DNA from: Lentisphaeria bacterium
GTDB taxonomy: Bacteria > Verrucomicrobiota > Lentisphaeria > Oligosphaerales > Oligosphaeraceae
Direction: 5' to 3'
Length of the DNA: 54,202 nucleotides
NCBI GenBank assembly: GCA_016288215.1
Contig: JAEEYQ010000064.1
Location: 1 to 54,202, forward strand
Below, in pieces: positions 16,159-25,344 of this stretch (position 1 is the stretch's first letter; every line of letters starts with the position of its first letter). Both the position numbers and the translations under genes were made by a program. The notes below the pieces were generated by a model. The model had not been told where the DNA came from. It saw nothing but the letters and a program-made list of their open reading frames with translations, and searched no databases.

Positions 16159-17526
16159 ATGATTTCAGCCTATAAGAACTGTTTTAGGATTCCGGAGCTG
16201 AGAAACCGTCTGGTGTTTACCTTCTGCATGATAGCGATTTGCCGTCTGGCAAGCGTTATCCCCTGCCCAGGCGTGGATCCTGCCGGTCTGGCGGAGATCT
16301 TCAAGCAAGTCGGCGGGAATCGTGGAACAGGCGGCGTGATGGACATGCTGGATCTGTTCAGCGGTGGCGCCATGGAGAATTTCGCCGTCGGTGCCCTGGG
16401 CATCATGCCCTACATCTCCGCATCCATCATTCTCCAGTTGCTCACACCGGTCATCCCGCAGCTGGAGCGCATGATTCGCGAAGGCGAAAGCGGTCGGCAG
16501 AAGCATAACCAAATTATGCGCTATGTCACGCTGGCCATCTGCGTCATTCAGGGTGCCATCTTCGGCGCGGCCATGATGAATCCGGACAAGCTGAATCTTC
16601 CGTCTGGCGTCAGCGTGGTGACGCATCCCGGTTTCGGTTTCATGATTTCGACCATCATCACTCTGACCGCTGGCGCCATGTTCATCATGTGGATTGGCGA
16701 AATGATCACGGAGAAGGGCATTGGCAACGGCGCGTCATTGATCATCACGGTCAACATCATCGCGAGGTTGCCGCGGGCCATCAGCAGTTTCATCGCCTTG
16801 GTTTTCGGCGGCGCGGCGACGGGAGACAGCGATTTCACTGTCCTGCACATGATTTTGCTTCTGGCCATGTTCCTCGTGGTCTGCGCGGGCGCGGTGGCCC
16901 TGACGCAAGGCCATCGGCGCATTCCGATTCGCTATGCCAGACGTGTCATGGGCGTGGGCGGCTCCACGGTGGCCCAGACCAGCTATCTGCCGCTGCGGGT
17001 CAACTACTCCGGCGTCATGCCCATCATCTTCGCGGGCGCCATCCTGTCCTTCCCCATGCTGCTGATGCGCTTCCTGCCGATGAATGCCTTCACCGCCTTC
17101 ATCGCGAAGTTCTTCCAGACGGGAACCGGTTACTATCTCTGCCTCTATGCCATCATGATTCTGCTGTTCTCCTTCTTCTGGGTTGCCAATCAGTTCAATC
17201 CAATCCAGATCGCGGATGACCTGCAGCGGCAGGGCGGCTATATTCCGGGCATCCGCCCCGGCCAGCCCACGGCGGAGTTTCTTGACCACTCCATGACTCG
17301 CATCACGTTGGCGGGAGCTATCTTCCTGCTGGTGCTGGCCATCCTGCCCATGGTGCTCTCAAACTCCATGCAGATCCCCTACCAGATCTCCCAGTTCTTC
17401 GGCGGAACCAGCCTCCTCATCATTGTCGGCGTCTCGTTGGACACCATGAGGCAGATTGAAGGCTATCTGCTGTCCTATCATTACGATGGGTTTATGGAGA
17501 AGGGACATCTGCGCAGCCGGCAGTAG
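16159..17526 (+). CDS. secY: Protein translocase subunit SecY
   Basis: A 455-residue SecY, the channel-forming inner-membrane subunit of the Sec translocon, with about ten hydrophobic segments. Motifs include the N-terminal RNRLVFTFCMIAICRLASVIPCPGVD, the plug-region MDMLDLFSGGAMENFAVGALGIMPYISASII, EKGIGNGASLII, the cytoplasmic loop VALTQGHRRIPIRYARR, LPLRVNYSGVMPIIFAGA and the C-terminal TMRQIEGYLLSYHYDGFMEKGHLRSR. It is the last gene of the ribosomal run and is closed by a terminator, so the usual followers (adk/map, infA, rpsM, rpsK, rpoA, rplQ) are elsewhere. Confidence 0.98.
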   Translation: MISAYKNCFRIPELRNRLVFTFCMIAICRLASVIPCPGVDPAGLAEIFKQVGGNRGTGGVMDMLDLFSGGAMENFAVGALGIMPYISASIILQLLTPVIPQLERMIREGESGRQKHNQIMRYVTLAICVIQGAIFGAAMMNPDKLNLPSGVSVVTHPGFGFMISTIITLTAGAMFIMWIGEMITEKGIGNGASLIITVNIIARLPRAISSFIALVFGGAATGDSDFTVLHMILLLAMFLVVCAGAVALTQGHRRIPIRYARRVMGVGGSTVAQTSYLPLRVNYSGVMPIIFAGAILSFPMLLMRFLPMNAFTAFIAKFFQTGTGYYLCLYAIMILLFSFFWVANQFNPIQIADDLQRQGGYIPGIRPGQPTAEFLDHSMTRITLAGAIFLLVLAILPMVLSNSMQIPYQISQFFGGTSLLIIVGVSLDTMRQIEGYLLSYHYDGFMEKGHLRSRQ

Positions 17527-17540
17527 GATCCATTCGAACC

Positions 17541-17578
17541 AAAAGCCGTCTTCTCCAGTGGGGGAGGGCGGCTTTTTC
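17541..17578 (+). terminator. Rho-independent terminator after secY
   Basis: Arms at 17541-17556 and 17561-17576 pair over 16 bp (three G-T pairs) around a 4-base loop (AGTG); the right arm ends in a T5 run. It lies 14 bases after the secY stop codon and delimits the ribosomal transcription unit from dus. Confidence 0.9.
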
Positions 17579-17639
17579 ATATTCTGGCCTGTCGTCATGA
17601 ATGGGCAGGGCAGACACGGCAGCAAAGGCAACGACACCC

Positions 17640-18572
17640 ATGACGGAATATTCCCTGGCTCCATTGGCAGGCTATACGGATCTGCCCTTTCGGCGTGTGT
17701 GTCGTCGCTTTGGCCTGAAGGTTGCCTACACGCCGCTGATTGACTCCGGTGCCTTAGTCTATGGAAATAAGGACAATCCACAGATTCTCGCGCGTGGTGA
17801 GGATGAGCCGTGGCTGGCCGTTCAGGTTCTTGGAAGTCGGCTGGAGGATTTGAGAAAGTCCGGCCAAATCTTGAATCAGATGGATTTTGACGCGGTGGAC
17901 TTCAACATGGGCTGTCCTGTCCGAAAAGTCCTAAAGCGTTGCGCAGGAGCGGAATTGACACGGCATTTGGACAAAGCGCTGGACTGTGTGAAGGTCCTGC
18001 GGGAGGTGGTCACGAAGCCGTTCACCGTCAAGACCCGCATTTTGGATGAAGTCGATCCGGAGCCCACGGTGGCATTCTGTCACGCTCTGGAAGCCTGCGG
18101 CGTGGAGGCCATCGCCATTCACGGGCGGCTTCCAGAGCGGATCTACGCTGGCCCCGTGGCGTTTCATGTGATTCGGGCAGTGCGGGAGGCGTTGCGCATT
18201 CCCGTGACCGCCAATGGCGGAATCTTCACGCTGGAGGACGCACGGCAGTTGCAGGAGGGCACGGGTTGTGAACGTCTCATGGTGGCGCGGGGGGCGTTGG
18301 GAAATCCGTGGCTGTTCAAAACCCTCAACGAACAGTCCCTTTACACCCCTTCCCATGAGGAGATCTGCGAGGTCGTGGAGACGCAGGTGAGGGACATGGT
18401 TCGGCTGTATGGCAACCCCGGCGGACTGGTCGTCAGCCGAAAGACCATTTTGGGATATTTATGCAAGTGGCGTTATCCCAAGCCTTTGCGTGTAAAGGTC
18501 AGCTCCATTTCCACATGGAATGAGTTCCATGCCTTCATGCAGGAGGTCCGCGCCAGCGAAAAACGGCAATGA
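17640..18572 (+). CDS. tRNA-dihydrouridine synthase
   Basis: A 310-residue FMN-dependent Dus protein (TIM barrel plus helical tail) that reduces specific uridines in tRNA with NADPH. Diagnostic text: SLAPLAGYTDLPFRRVCRRFG (FMN-binding start), FNMGCPVRKVLKRCAGAEL with the catalytic Cys in N-x-G-C-P, FTVKTRI, IAIHGR, and VTANGGIFTLEDA followed by GCERLMVARGALGNPW. ATG 17640 gives the family N-terminus; an in-frame ATG at 17601 would add 13 residues. The subtype (DusA, B or C) cannot be fixed. It lies between the secY terminator and the glycogen locus and may be transcribed alone. Confidence 0.92.
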   Translation: MTEYSLAPLAGYTDLPFRRVCRRFGLKVAYTPLIDSGALVYGNKDNPQILARGEDEPWLAVQVLGSRLEDLRKSGQILNQMDFDAVDFNMGCPVRKVLKRCAGAELTRHLDKALDCVKVLREVVTKPFTVKTRILDEVDPEPTVAFCHALEACGVEAIAIHGRLPERIYAGPVAFHVIRAVREALRIPVTANGGIFTLEDARQLQEGTGCERLMVARGALGNPWLFKTLNEQSLYTPSHEEICEVVETQVRDMVRLYGNPGGLVVSRKTILGYLCKWRYPKPLRVKVSSISTWNEFHAFMQEVRASEKRQ

Positions 18573-18731
18573 CCCGCGGAGGGATTACGCCGAAATCGTC
18601 ACATTTTGAATTGCTTTATGCGTTCCAGCGATTACAGTAATTCGTTGAATCCTTTGAACCGTAGCAACTAACGTTCGGACCGCCTTTGCGGCGCCGAAGG
18701 GCTTGCCGTGCCATACGGCGTTGTTTTGTCC

Positions 18732-21700
18732 ATGTCCATCATTCTGAATCCAACTCCTGGCAGCCATCTCACCGCCCTGGCGGGCGACTGTCTGTCCGTC
18801 ACGGTCACGGTTGCGCCTGCACAAAAGGGCCGCGCCATGTTGCGGACGACCCTTGGCAACGGCTGCCTTCTCCGCCAGCTGGCGGCTGAGACGGCAATTG
18901 ACGCCGCGACCGCCGTCACTGCCACGCCGTGGCGGGACATTCCGCTGCACCACAATGGCGAAGGGCATTATACCCTCCGCATTCCCCTGACGGAAGTTGG
19001 CTGTTTTGAGCTGACCGCCTTTTTCAAGCCAGAAGACGGCGACCCCATCGAATGGCCGAAGGGCGGCAACTGCCACATCAAGGTCGAGCCGTCCCGCACC
19101 GCCGCCGGAAACACCCTCTACAATGCCTTCGTGAGGCAATTCGGCCCCAACCGCAGCGGCCAGACTTCCCAAACTGCGTGGACGGCCGCCGAAACGGCCT
19201 TGGACGGCGCCGGCTACTCCGTCATTCCCCCCTCGGGGACCTTTCGTGATTTGGAGAAGGAGATCCCCTTCATCATCAACACGTTAGGATTCCGCTACAT
19301 TCAGCTTCTTCCCATCTTTCCGCTGCCGACCGTCACCGCGCGAATGGGCCGCTTCGGAAGCCCCTTCGCATCGTTGGACTTCTTTGCCGTGGATTCCGCT
19401 CTGGCGCAATTTGACCGTGCCGCCACCCCGCTGCAGCAGTTTCGTCAGCTGATTCACACCATCCACCGCCATGGGGGCAGGGTGATTTTGGATGTCCCTG
19501 TGGAGCATACGGGGTGGTATTCACGCCTGCAGAACGAGCACCCCGAATGGTTCCGCCGCACCGCGAACGGAGAAATCGCCAGTCCGGGAGCCTGGGGCGT
19601 CACGTGGGAGGATCTTTGCCAGCTGGACTTCTCCCACAAAGAGCTGTGGGACTATCTGGCCGATGTCTTTCTCCATTGGTGCGCCATGGGCGTGGAAGGC
19701 TTCCGCTGCGACGCCGGCTACATGGTTCCGGGGCCCGTCTGGAGCGCCATCATTGCCAACGTACGAATGCAGTACCCCGACACCCTGTTCCTGCTGGAGG
19801 GGCTGGGCGGCTCTTTGGAGACGACGCAGCGCCATCTTTCCGAGGCCGGCTTGAATTGGGCCTATTCCGAAAGCTTCCAGCAGTTCGGCGCCGCCGCCCA
19901 ACAGGGCTATTTGAACTTCGCCGTGGCGTTCTCCCGTCAGTATGGCCTTTTGATGAATTTTGCAGAAACTCATGATAATGAACGACTTGCGAAAAGATCG
20001 CCGTTGTGGGCCGCCATGAGGACGATTGCCGCCGCCCTTTTCGCCCCTGCGGGGGCCTTTGCCATCACCAACGGACTGGAATGGTTGGCGACGGAGAAGA
20101 TCGATGTCCATGGGGCAAGCTCCCTGAATTGGGGCGCCGCCGACAATTTGGTTGCCTTGTGCGGCAACCTGACGGCCCTTTTGCATCATCACCCCGCCTT
20201 TGAGTTTCACGCCACCTTGCGGGAGCCTGAAGGACATGTGGGGGGCGCCGTCGCCTTGCTACGCCGCCCTCCCGAAGGTGACACCTTGCTGTGCGCCGTC
20301 AATCCGGAGGAGGCCACCTCCGTCTCCCTGCAATGGGCTCTGGAGGACTTTGAGCCAGGGGAGCATCCTGTGGATTTGCTTACCGGCGGCCTGCTGAAAA
20401 TCCATCGTGAAGGGGGGCACGGCTGTTTGGAGATGCCGCCGGGGGCGGCGGTCTGCATTTCCTCCAGCCCCTTTGTGGCCCCTTCGGCTTCGTCACTATA
20501 TACCATATATAATATATCGTCCACAGCGTCCGTTGTGCCGCCGTCGCCACCATCTTCATCATCGCCGACGGCTTCTGAACCCCCAATCACCTTTTCCCGC
20601 GCCAACGACCGCCAGGCTGCCAAAGAGGCCATGTGGAAGGCACTGCTGGCGACGGAAGCTTTTGAGCGAGGAGCGGAAATTTCCGTGGAGGGCCTGGTGG
20701 ACGCCTTTTTGGGCGATCCTGCCCAGGCTCTTTCACAACTCATTCCAAATCAATATATTACGACATGGAATCCTGATGAGGACCTGAATCGGCGCCTTCT
20801 CCTGCCAGAAGGGAGCCTGCTGCTGGTGAAATCTGCCCACGGCATTCAGGCGCGTCTTATGGACGGCGCAATCTGCGTTCAGGCCCCTGCGCCTATCCGT
20901 CTGGACGACGGCCGCACCGCGTGGCTTTTCCTGCCGCCAACCCCTTCCGCCACTCTGACGTTGAAATGGGAGACCGATTCTGATGAAAAGTTGTATCATA
21001 TTGATTTGCAAATACTTAGAGAAAAACCAGAGCTTGCCATGGCCATTGCGGGGCGGAAGAGTTCCGGCAAGCTGGGACTCTGCGTCACCTCCGGCAGCAG
21101 TTACGCCTTGGTCTCCGCCGCATGGGGAGAGGTGCACAGCAAATACGAGGCTCTTTTGGCGGCCAACCTCACTCCGCAGGTGCCTGTGGACCGAACGGTG
21201 CTCTTCACCCGCTGCCGTGCCTGGCTGGTCTCCGATGACTTCTCCCAAGAGCTTTCCCTCCTGTTCCAGACGGAATTCCATGCCTCCTATGACAATGTCT
21301 TGAGATGGCAGTTTGCGGTGCCGTTCAGCACAGGAGCCACGGTCCGTCTCTCCGTCTGGCTGAGCCTGGACCGCCACGAGAACCGGGGCACCCTTCGCTT
21401 CATGGCTGATGGTATTGACGGAAGTCATTCGGGACAAGCCATTTCCCTTATCCTGCGACCGGATGTGGAAGCCCGTTCCCACCACCAAGTCACCAAAGCC
21501 TATGTGGGGCCAGAACAGCAGTTCCCCCTGTGCGTTCATCCGTCAGAGCACGGTTTTGTCTTTGCTCCCGCCCCCAATGCCTCCCTTGAGCTGAACTGCG
21601 CCAATGCGCGGTTCACTGTCGAAGGCCAATGGATTTATCAGCATCCCTATCCTGTTGAGGCGGAACGAGGTATGGAAGCCGCCGGCGATCTGTTCAGCCC

Positions 21701-22967
21701 CGGCTTCTTCACGGCACCCCTCACCGCCGGATGTCCCGTCGACCTGAATTTCGCCGTCAACGCGCCGCTGGCGACCCTCGAGCCCCCGCAAAATCTGCCT
21801 CGACACCTTCCACTGAGCGACGCGTTGCGCCACGGGCTGGAGGCCTTCGTGGTCCGCCGCAACCAGCTGAAGACGGTCATTGCCGGCTATCCATGGTTTT
21901 TGGACTGGGGGCGGGACACCCTCATCTGTCTTCGGGGGCTCATCCAATCGACGCATGTCGTTCATGCCAAAGACATTATCCACGCCTTTGCCTCCATGGA
22001 GAGCCAGGGCACCCTGCCCAACATGCTCTGCGGCAACGACAACGCGAACCGCGACACGTCGGATGCCCCGCTGTGGCTCTTTGTCGCGACCCATGATTTG
22101 CTCCGCGCCGTCCCAAGCCAGCGGAAAACCCTGCTGGAGATGGACTGCGGTGGGCGTACCCTGCTTCAGGTTTTGGAGTCCATTGCCGTGAATTACTGGA
22201 GAGGCACGCCAAACGGCATCCATGTGGATTCCGCCAGCGGCCTCGTCTTCAGCCCCGCCCATTTCACATGGATGGACACCAATTACCCCGCCGCCACTCC
22301 GCGGGAAGGCTATCCTGTTGAGATCCAGGCCTTATGGATCCATGCATTGGACGTCCTTTCGGAACTGACCGGCGAGGCCCTTTGGGGGCAGCGGGCGGCG
22401 TTGGCGCGGGACAGTCTGAAGCGACTTTTCATCCGACCTGATGACAAGGGGCTGGTCGACTGTCTTGTGGCCAATTCCGCCATGACGGCGGCAGACGCGA
22501 CGCCCGACTCCTCCTTGCGGCCCAATCAATTGTTGGCGATTACCATGAACGCCCTTGACGAAACGGCGATATGTCGTTACATTGTAGAGGAATGCAAACG
22601 ACTGGTCATACCATCCGCCCTCCGCAGTTTGGCTCCATGTTCCGAAGGGGGGCATTATCGGGGGCGCTACACAGGGGACGAAGACAGCAGCCGCAAGCTC
22701 GCCTACCACAACGGCACGGGCTGGCACTGGCTGCTGCCCTCCTTCTGCGAGGCCCTGGCCATGACGTGGCCGGAGCGGCGCCATGAAAGCCTGTGCTATC
22801 TGGCGTCGGCGGCGGAGGCCATGACCAGTCACTGCATCGGGTTTCTTCCGGAGATCTGCGATGGAGACGCCCCTCATGCCGCAAAAGGCTGCTGCGCACA
22901 GGCTTGGAGCATGACGGAAGGCCATCGGGTTCTGACCTTTCTTTTGGGAAATTATAGTCATAAGTGA
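18732..22967 (+). CDS. Bifunctional glycogen debranching enzyme (GH13-type plus GH133)
   Basis: About 1411 residues, comparable in size to the eukaryotic two-activity debranching enzyme (4-alpha-glucanotransferase and amylo-1,6-glucosidase). The N-terminal GH13-like barrel shows region I DVPVEHTG, region II GFRCDAGYMVP (nucleophile Asp about 327), region III FLLEGLGG (acid/base Glu about 356) and region IV ETHDNE (about 413). A Ser/Pro linker (about 575-615) follows. The C-terminal GH133 (GDE_C) domain from about 1030 carries AGYPWFLDWGRDTLICLRGL, GTLPNMLCGNDNANRDTSDAPLW, FTWMDTN and TPREGYPVEIQALW. An in-frame GTG at 18708 is an alternative start; neither start has a clear Shine-Dalgarno site. 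An AT-rich repeat lies in the linker. It is the first gene of the glycogen operon. Confidence 0.9.
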   Translation: MSIILNPTPGSHLTALAGDCLSVTVTVAPAQKGRAMLRTTLGNGCLLRQLAAETAIDAATAVTATPWRDIPLHHNGEGHYTLRIPLTEVGCFELTAFFKPEDGDPIEWPKGGNCHIKVEPSRTAAGNTLYNAFVRQFGPNRSGQTSQTAWTAAETALDGAGYSVIPPSGTFRDLEKEIPFIINTLGFRYIQLLPIFPLPTVTARMGRFGSPFASLDFFAVDSALAQFDRAATPLQQFRQLIHTIHRHGGRVILDVPVEHTGWYSRLQNEHPEWFRRTANGEIASPGAWGVTWEDLCQLDFSHKELWDYLADVFLHWCAMGVEGFRCDAGYMVPGPVWSAIIANVRMQYPDTLFLLEGLGGSLETTQRHLSEAGLNWAYSESFQQFGAAAQQGYLNFAVAFSRQYGLLMNFAETHDNERLAKRSPLWAAMRTIAAALFAPAGAFAITNGLEWLATEKIDVHGASSLNWGAADNLVALCGNLTALLHHHPAFEFHATLREPEGHVGGAVALLRRPPEGDTLLCAVNPEEATSVSLQWALEDFEPGEHPVDLLTGGLLKIHREGGHGCLEMPPGAAVCISSSPFVAPSASSLYTIYNISSTASVVPPSPPSSSSPTASEPPITFSRANDRQAAKEAMWKALLATEAFERGAEISVEGLVDAFLGDPAQALSQLIPNQYITTWNPDEDLNRRLLLPEGSLLLVKSAHGIQARLMDGAICVQAPAPIRLDDGRTAWLFLPPTPSATLTLKWETDSDEKLYHIDLQILREKPELAMAIAGRKSSGKLGLCVTSGSSYALVSAAWGEVHSKYEALLAANLTPQVPVDRTVLFTRCRAWLVSDDFSQELSLLFQTEFHASYDNVLRWQFAVPFSTGATVRLSVWLSLDRHENRGTLRFMADGIDGSHSGQAISLILRPDVEARSHHQVTKAYVGPEQQFPLCVHPSEHGFVFAPAPNASLELNCANARFTVEGQWIYQHPYPVEAERGMEAAGDLFSPGFFTAPLTAGCPVDLNFAVNAPLATLEPPQNLPRHLPLSDALRHGLEAFVVRRNQLKTVIAGYPWFLDWGRDTLICLRGLIQSTHVVHAKDIIHAFASMESQGTLPNMLCGNDNANRDTSDAPLWLFVATHDLLRAVPSQRKTLLEMDCGGRTLLQVLESIAVNYWRGTPNGIHVDSASGLVFSPAHFTWMDTNYPAATPREGYPVEIQALWIHALDVLSELTGEALWGQRAALARDSLKRLFIRPDDKGLVDCLVANSAMTAADATPDSSLRPNQLLAITMNALDETAICRYIVEECKRLVIPSALRSLAPCSEGGHYRGRYTGDEDSSRKLAYHNGTGWHWLLPSFCEALAMTWPERRHESLCYLASAAEAMTSHCIGFLPEICDGDAPHAAKGCCAQAWSMTEGHRVLTFLLGNYSHK
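20495..20518. repeat. AT-rich palindromic element (copy c), inside the debranching-enzyme linker
   Basis: The reverse complement of this segment contains ATATATTATATATGGTATAT, matching copies at 7560 and 48191. It is in frame and encodes L-Y-T-I-Y-N-I within a Ser/Pro-rich linker, a site where an insertion would be tolerated. Confidence 0.5.
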
Positions 22968-23011
22968 TTGCAATGCATATAGTTATAAAAGACAGTAAAA
23001 GGAAGCCGAGT

Positions 23012-23335
23012 ATGCAACGGAAATCCCGCAAATCCACCAAGACGTTGCCGCCGCGTCTGACCCAAGTCTCCCTTGCCCGACGAAAAGTCCTCTTCACGGT
23101 TCAGGCCGCTCCCGGCTCTCGTGTCTATCTGGTCGGCTCCTTCAATGGATGGGACACCACCTGCAATCCCATGCATGACCGAGAGGGCAATGGAACTTTT
23201 ACGCTACAAAAGTTCCTTCCGACAGGACATCACGAATATAAGTTTTATATTAATGGAGAATGGACGCCAGACAGCGCCAATCCGAACACCATTCTGACCG
23301 AACTGGGCACGCTGAACAGCGTCCTGGAGCTCTGA
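23012..23335 (+). CDS. Stand-alone CBM48/AMPK-type glycogen-binding protein
   Basis: A 107-residue protein consisting of a basic N-terminus (MQRKSRKSTKT) and one early-set beta-sandwich of the glycogen-binding (CBM48/AMPK beta) type: KVLFTVQAAPGSRVYLVGSFNGWD, then FTLQKFLPTGHHEYKFYINGEW and DSANPNTI. The two Trp residues (in NGWD and GEW), the Lys in EYKF and the terminal Asn cluster are the usual sugar-contacting positions. ATG 23012 has AAAGGA about 8 bases upstream. It sits between the debranching enzyme and glycogen synthase and probably tethers or senses glycogen. Confidence 0.85.
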   Translation: MQRKSRKSTKTLPPRLTQVSLARRKVLFTVQAAPGSRVYLVGSFNGWDTTCNPMHDREGNGTFTLQKFLPTGHHEYKFYINGEWTPDSANPNTILTELGTLNSVLEL

Positions 23336-23424
23336 ACGCAGTTCGCCTCGCGCCGTCCCCTCCGCTTCCACGGAACGTCCAATCCGCTTTGGCGGCAGTT
23401 CTTCCATAAATCAGGTTTTCCATC

Positions 23425-24987
23425 ATGCCAGACAAACTCAATAAAATCAAGGTTCTCATCGTCACCCCTGAAATCACGTATCTTCCCCAGGGGATGGGAA
23501 ACTACGCCAATTCCCTCACGCTTTCGGCCAAGGGCGGCGGCATGGCGGATGTCTCGGCGTCCCTGGTGGCCGCGCTGTATGCCAAGGGCGTGGACGTGCA
23601 TGTGGCCCTGCCGCATTACCGCAGCATGTTCCATGGCAACATCTCGGACCTGATTGACCACAAACTGGCTCTCTACAACGAAAATCTCCATGACGGCGAC
23701 ACCAGCAGCATCCGCCGTGTCCATCTGGCGGAGGACCGCGCCTTCTACTACAAGACGCAAGTCTACAGCAGTTATGCCAACGACGGGCTGAAGATGAGCC
23801 TGGCCTTCCAGCGGGAGGTCATCAATCATATCATCCCTGAAGTCAAGCCGGATCTGATTCACTGCAACGACTGGATGACGGGCCTGATTCCCGGCTACGC
23901 CCGTCGCTGCGCCATCCCCAGCCTCTTCACCGTCCACAACATCCACACCCAAAAGACTACATTGGACGTGATTGAGGACGCCGGCATCGACACGGGCACC
24001 TTCTGGCAGAACCTCTACTTTGAGCGGCAGCCCACCAACTACGAGGAGACCCGCTCCGGAAACCAAGTGGACCTGATGACCAGCGGCATCTTCGGGGCGC
24101 ATTTCATCAACACGGTCAGCCCTACGTTCCTGCGGGAAATCGTCAACGGCCAGCATGACTATGTTCCGGACAACATCCGCCGCGAAATGACCAACAAGTT
24201 CAACGCAGGCTGCACCCGCGGCATCCTCAACGCCCCCGACCCCGACTACAATCCCGCCACGGACACCGCGCTGGAGGCCAAATACTCCGCTGCCGACCAC
24301 GTGTCGAAGAAACGCATCAACAAAATCGCCTTCCAAAAGCAGACGGGACTCATCGAGGATCCCGACGCCCCGCTTTTCTTCTGGCCCTCCCGTCTGGATC
24401 CCATCCAGAAGGGCCCCCAGCTGCTGGCCACCATCCTCTACGACATCATCCATGAGTACTGGCCAAAGAACCTGCAGGTGGCCATTGTCGCCGACGGCGC
24501 CTATCAGCGCAATTTCCACGACATTCTGAGCCAGTTCAATCTGCACGGTCATCTTTGCGTGTGCAATTTCAGCGAGAAGCTGTCCCGCTTGGGCTATGCC
24601 GCCTCCGATTTCGTGCTGATGCCCTCCCGCTTCGAGCCATGCGGCCTGCCTCAGATGATTGGCCCCATCTACGGCAGCCTGCCCATCGTCCATGACACGG
24701 GCGGCCTTCACGATACGGTCACCCACATGGACGCCGCCCACAACCAGGGCAACGGCTTCGTCTTCAAGTTCTACGATTCTCAGGGACTCCGTTGGGCCAT
24801 CGACCAAGCCATGGCCTTCCACGAGCTGCTGCCCCATGTGAGGGACGCCCAGGTCCTTCGGGTCATGACGGAGGCCTCGCGGCAATTCACCCACGAGGTG
24901 ACGGCGGAAAACTACATCAAGCTCTATGAGCAGATGCTGCAGCGTCCCCTCATCGTCGACGAGAGCAACGCCAAGCCGATTCTGTGA
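23425..24987 (+). CDS. glgA: Glycogen synthase (GT5)
   Basis: A 520-residue GT-B glycosyltransferase that transfers glucose from ADP-glucose (or another NDP-glucose) to glycogen ends. The N-terminal nucleotide-sugar motif is AKGGGMADVSASL (family K-x-G-G-L-A-D-V). HCNDWMTGLIPGYARR, FTVHNIHTQ and the C-terminal PSRFEPCGLPQMIGPIYGSLPIV with TGGLHDTV are canonical for GT5. There is a short insertion around residues 17-29 before the KGGG motif. The TGA stop overlaps the next gene (GTGA). Confidence 0.92.
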   Translation: MPDKLNKIKVLIVTPEITYLPQGMGNYANSLTLSAKGGGMADVSASLVAALYAKGVDVHVALPHYRSMFHGNISDLIDHKLALYNENLHDGDTSSIRRVHLAEDRAFYYKTQVYSSYANDGLKMSLAFQREVINHIIPEVKPDLIHCNDWMTGLIPGYARRCAIPSLFTVHNIHTQKTTLDVIEDAGIDTGTFWQNLYFERQPTNYEETRSGNQVDLMTSGIFGAHFINTVSPTFLREIVNGQHDYVPDNIRREMTNKFNAGCTRGILNAPDPDYNPATDTALEAKYSAADHVSKKRINKIAFQKQTGLIEDPDAPLFFWPSRLDPIQKGPQLLATILYDIIHEYWPKNLQVAIVADGAYQRNFHDILSQFNLHGHLCVCNFSEKLSRLGYAASDFVLMPSRFEPCGLPQMIGPIYGSLPIVHDTGGLHDTVTHMDAAHNQGNGFVFKFYDSQGLRWAIDQAMAFHELLPHVRDAQVLRVMTEASRQFTHEVTAENYIKLYEQMLQRPLIVDESNAKPIL

Positions 24988-25340
24988 CCCTTTCCATGCT
25001 TCCCATCGACTCCCTCCAGTTCTATCGTGAGCTTGCAAACAGCCTGAAGGCCTTTTTGGACCTGTCGGACCAAGACGTGCAGCCCATTGTGGGCGACCTC
25101 ATTCTCTGCCTTGAAGGGCAATTGCTGGCCATTCATGACGCCGTGGCGGCGGGAGAGCAGGCGGTCATCGACAAGAAGCTGGAGGAGATTGCCCTCATGG
25201 CCCAGCGGCTCCATGGCCGGACCATCACCGCCTTCCAAAAAGTCTGCGCGACGTTGACGGACGATTCGCCGAAGCGCAGTCTCCAGCTGGAGGAATTGCT
25301 GGAGCTGGTCGCCATCGCCAAACGCCATCATTTCACCTAA
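24984..25340 (+). CDS. Small helical protein of unknown function in the glycogen operon
   Basis: Up to 118 residues (GTG 24984 overlapping the glgA stop, or ATG 24996). It is predicted to be all-helical with Leu/Glu-rich helices (LQFYRELANSLKAFLDLSD, IVGDLILCLEGQLLAIHDAV, LQLEELLELVAIAKRHH). There is no signal peptide, no membrane segment and no motif I recognise. A histidine-phosphotransfer domain was considered, but the H-x-L-K-G-x-x motif is missing. Overlap with glgA and a 4-bp gap to the following gene indicate co-translation. Confidence 0.65.
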   Translation: MTLSMLPIDSLQFYRELANSLKAFLDLSDQDVQPIVGDLILCLEGQLLAIHDAVAAGEQAVIDKKLEEIALMAQRLHGRTITAFQKVCATLTDDSPKRSLQLEELLELVAIAKRHHFT

Positions 25341-25344
25341 TGCC

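Noticed and set aside
24984..25340. Histidine-phosphotransfer domain in the small helical protein
   Set aside because: The required H-x-L-K-G-type motif is absent.
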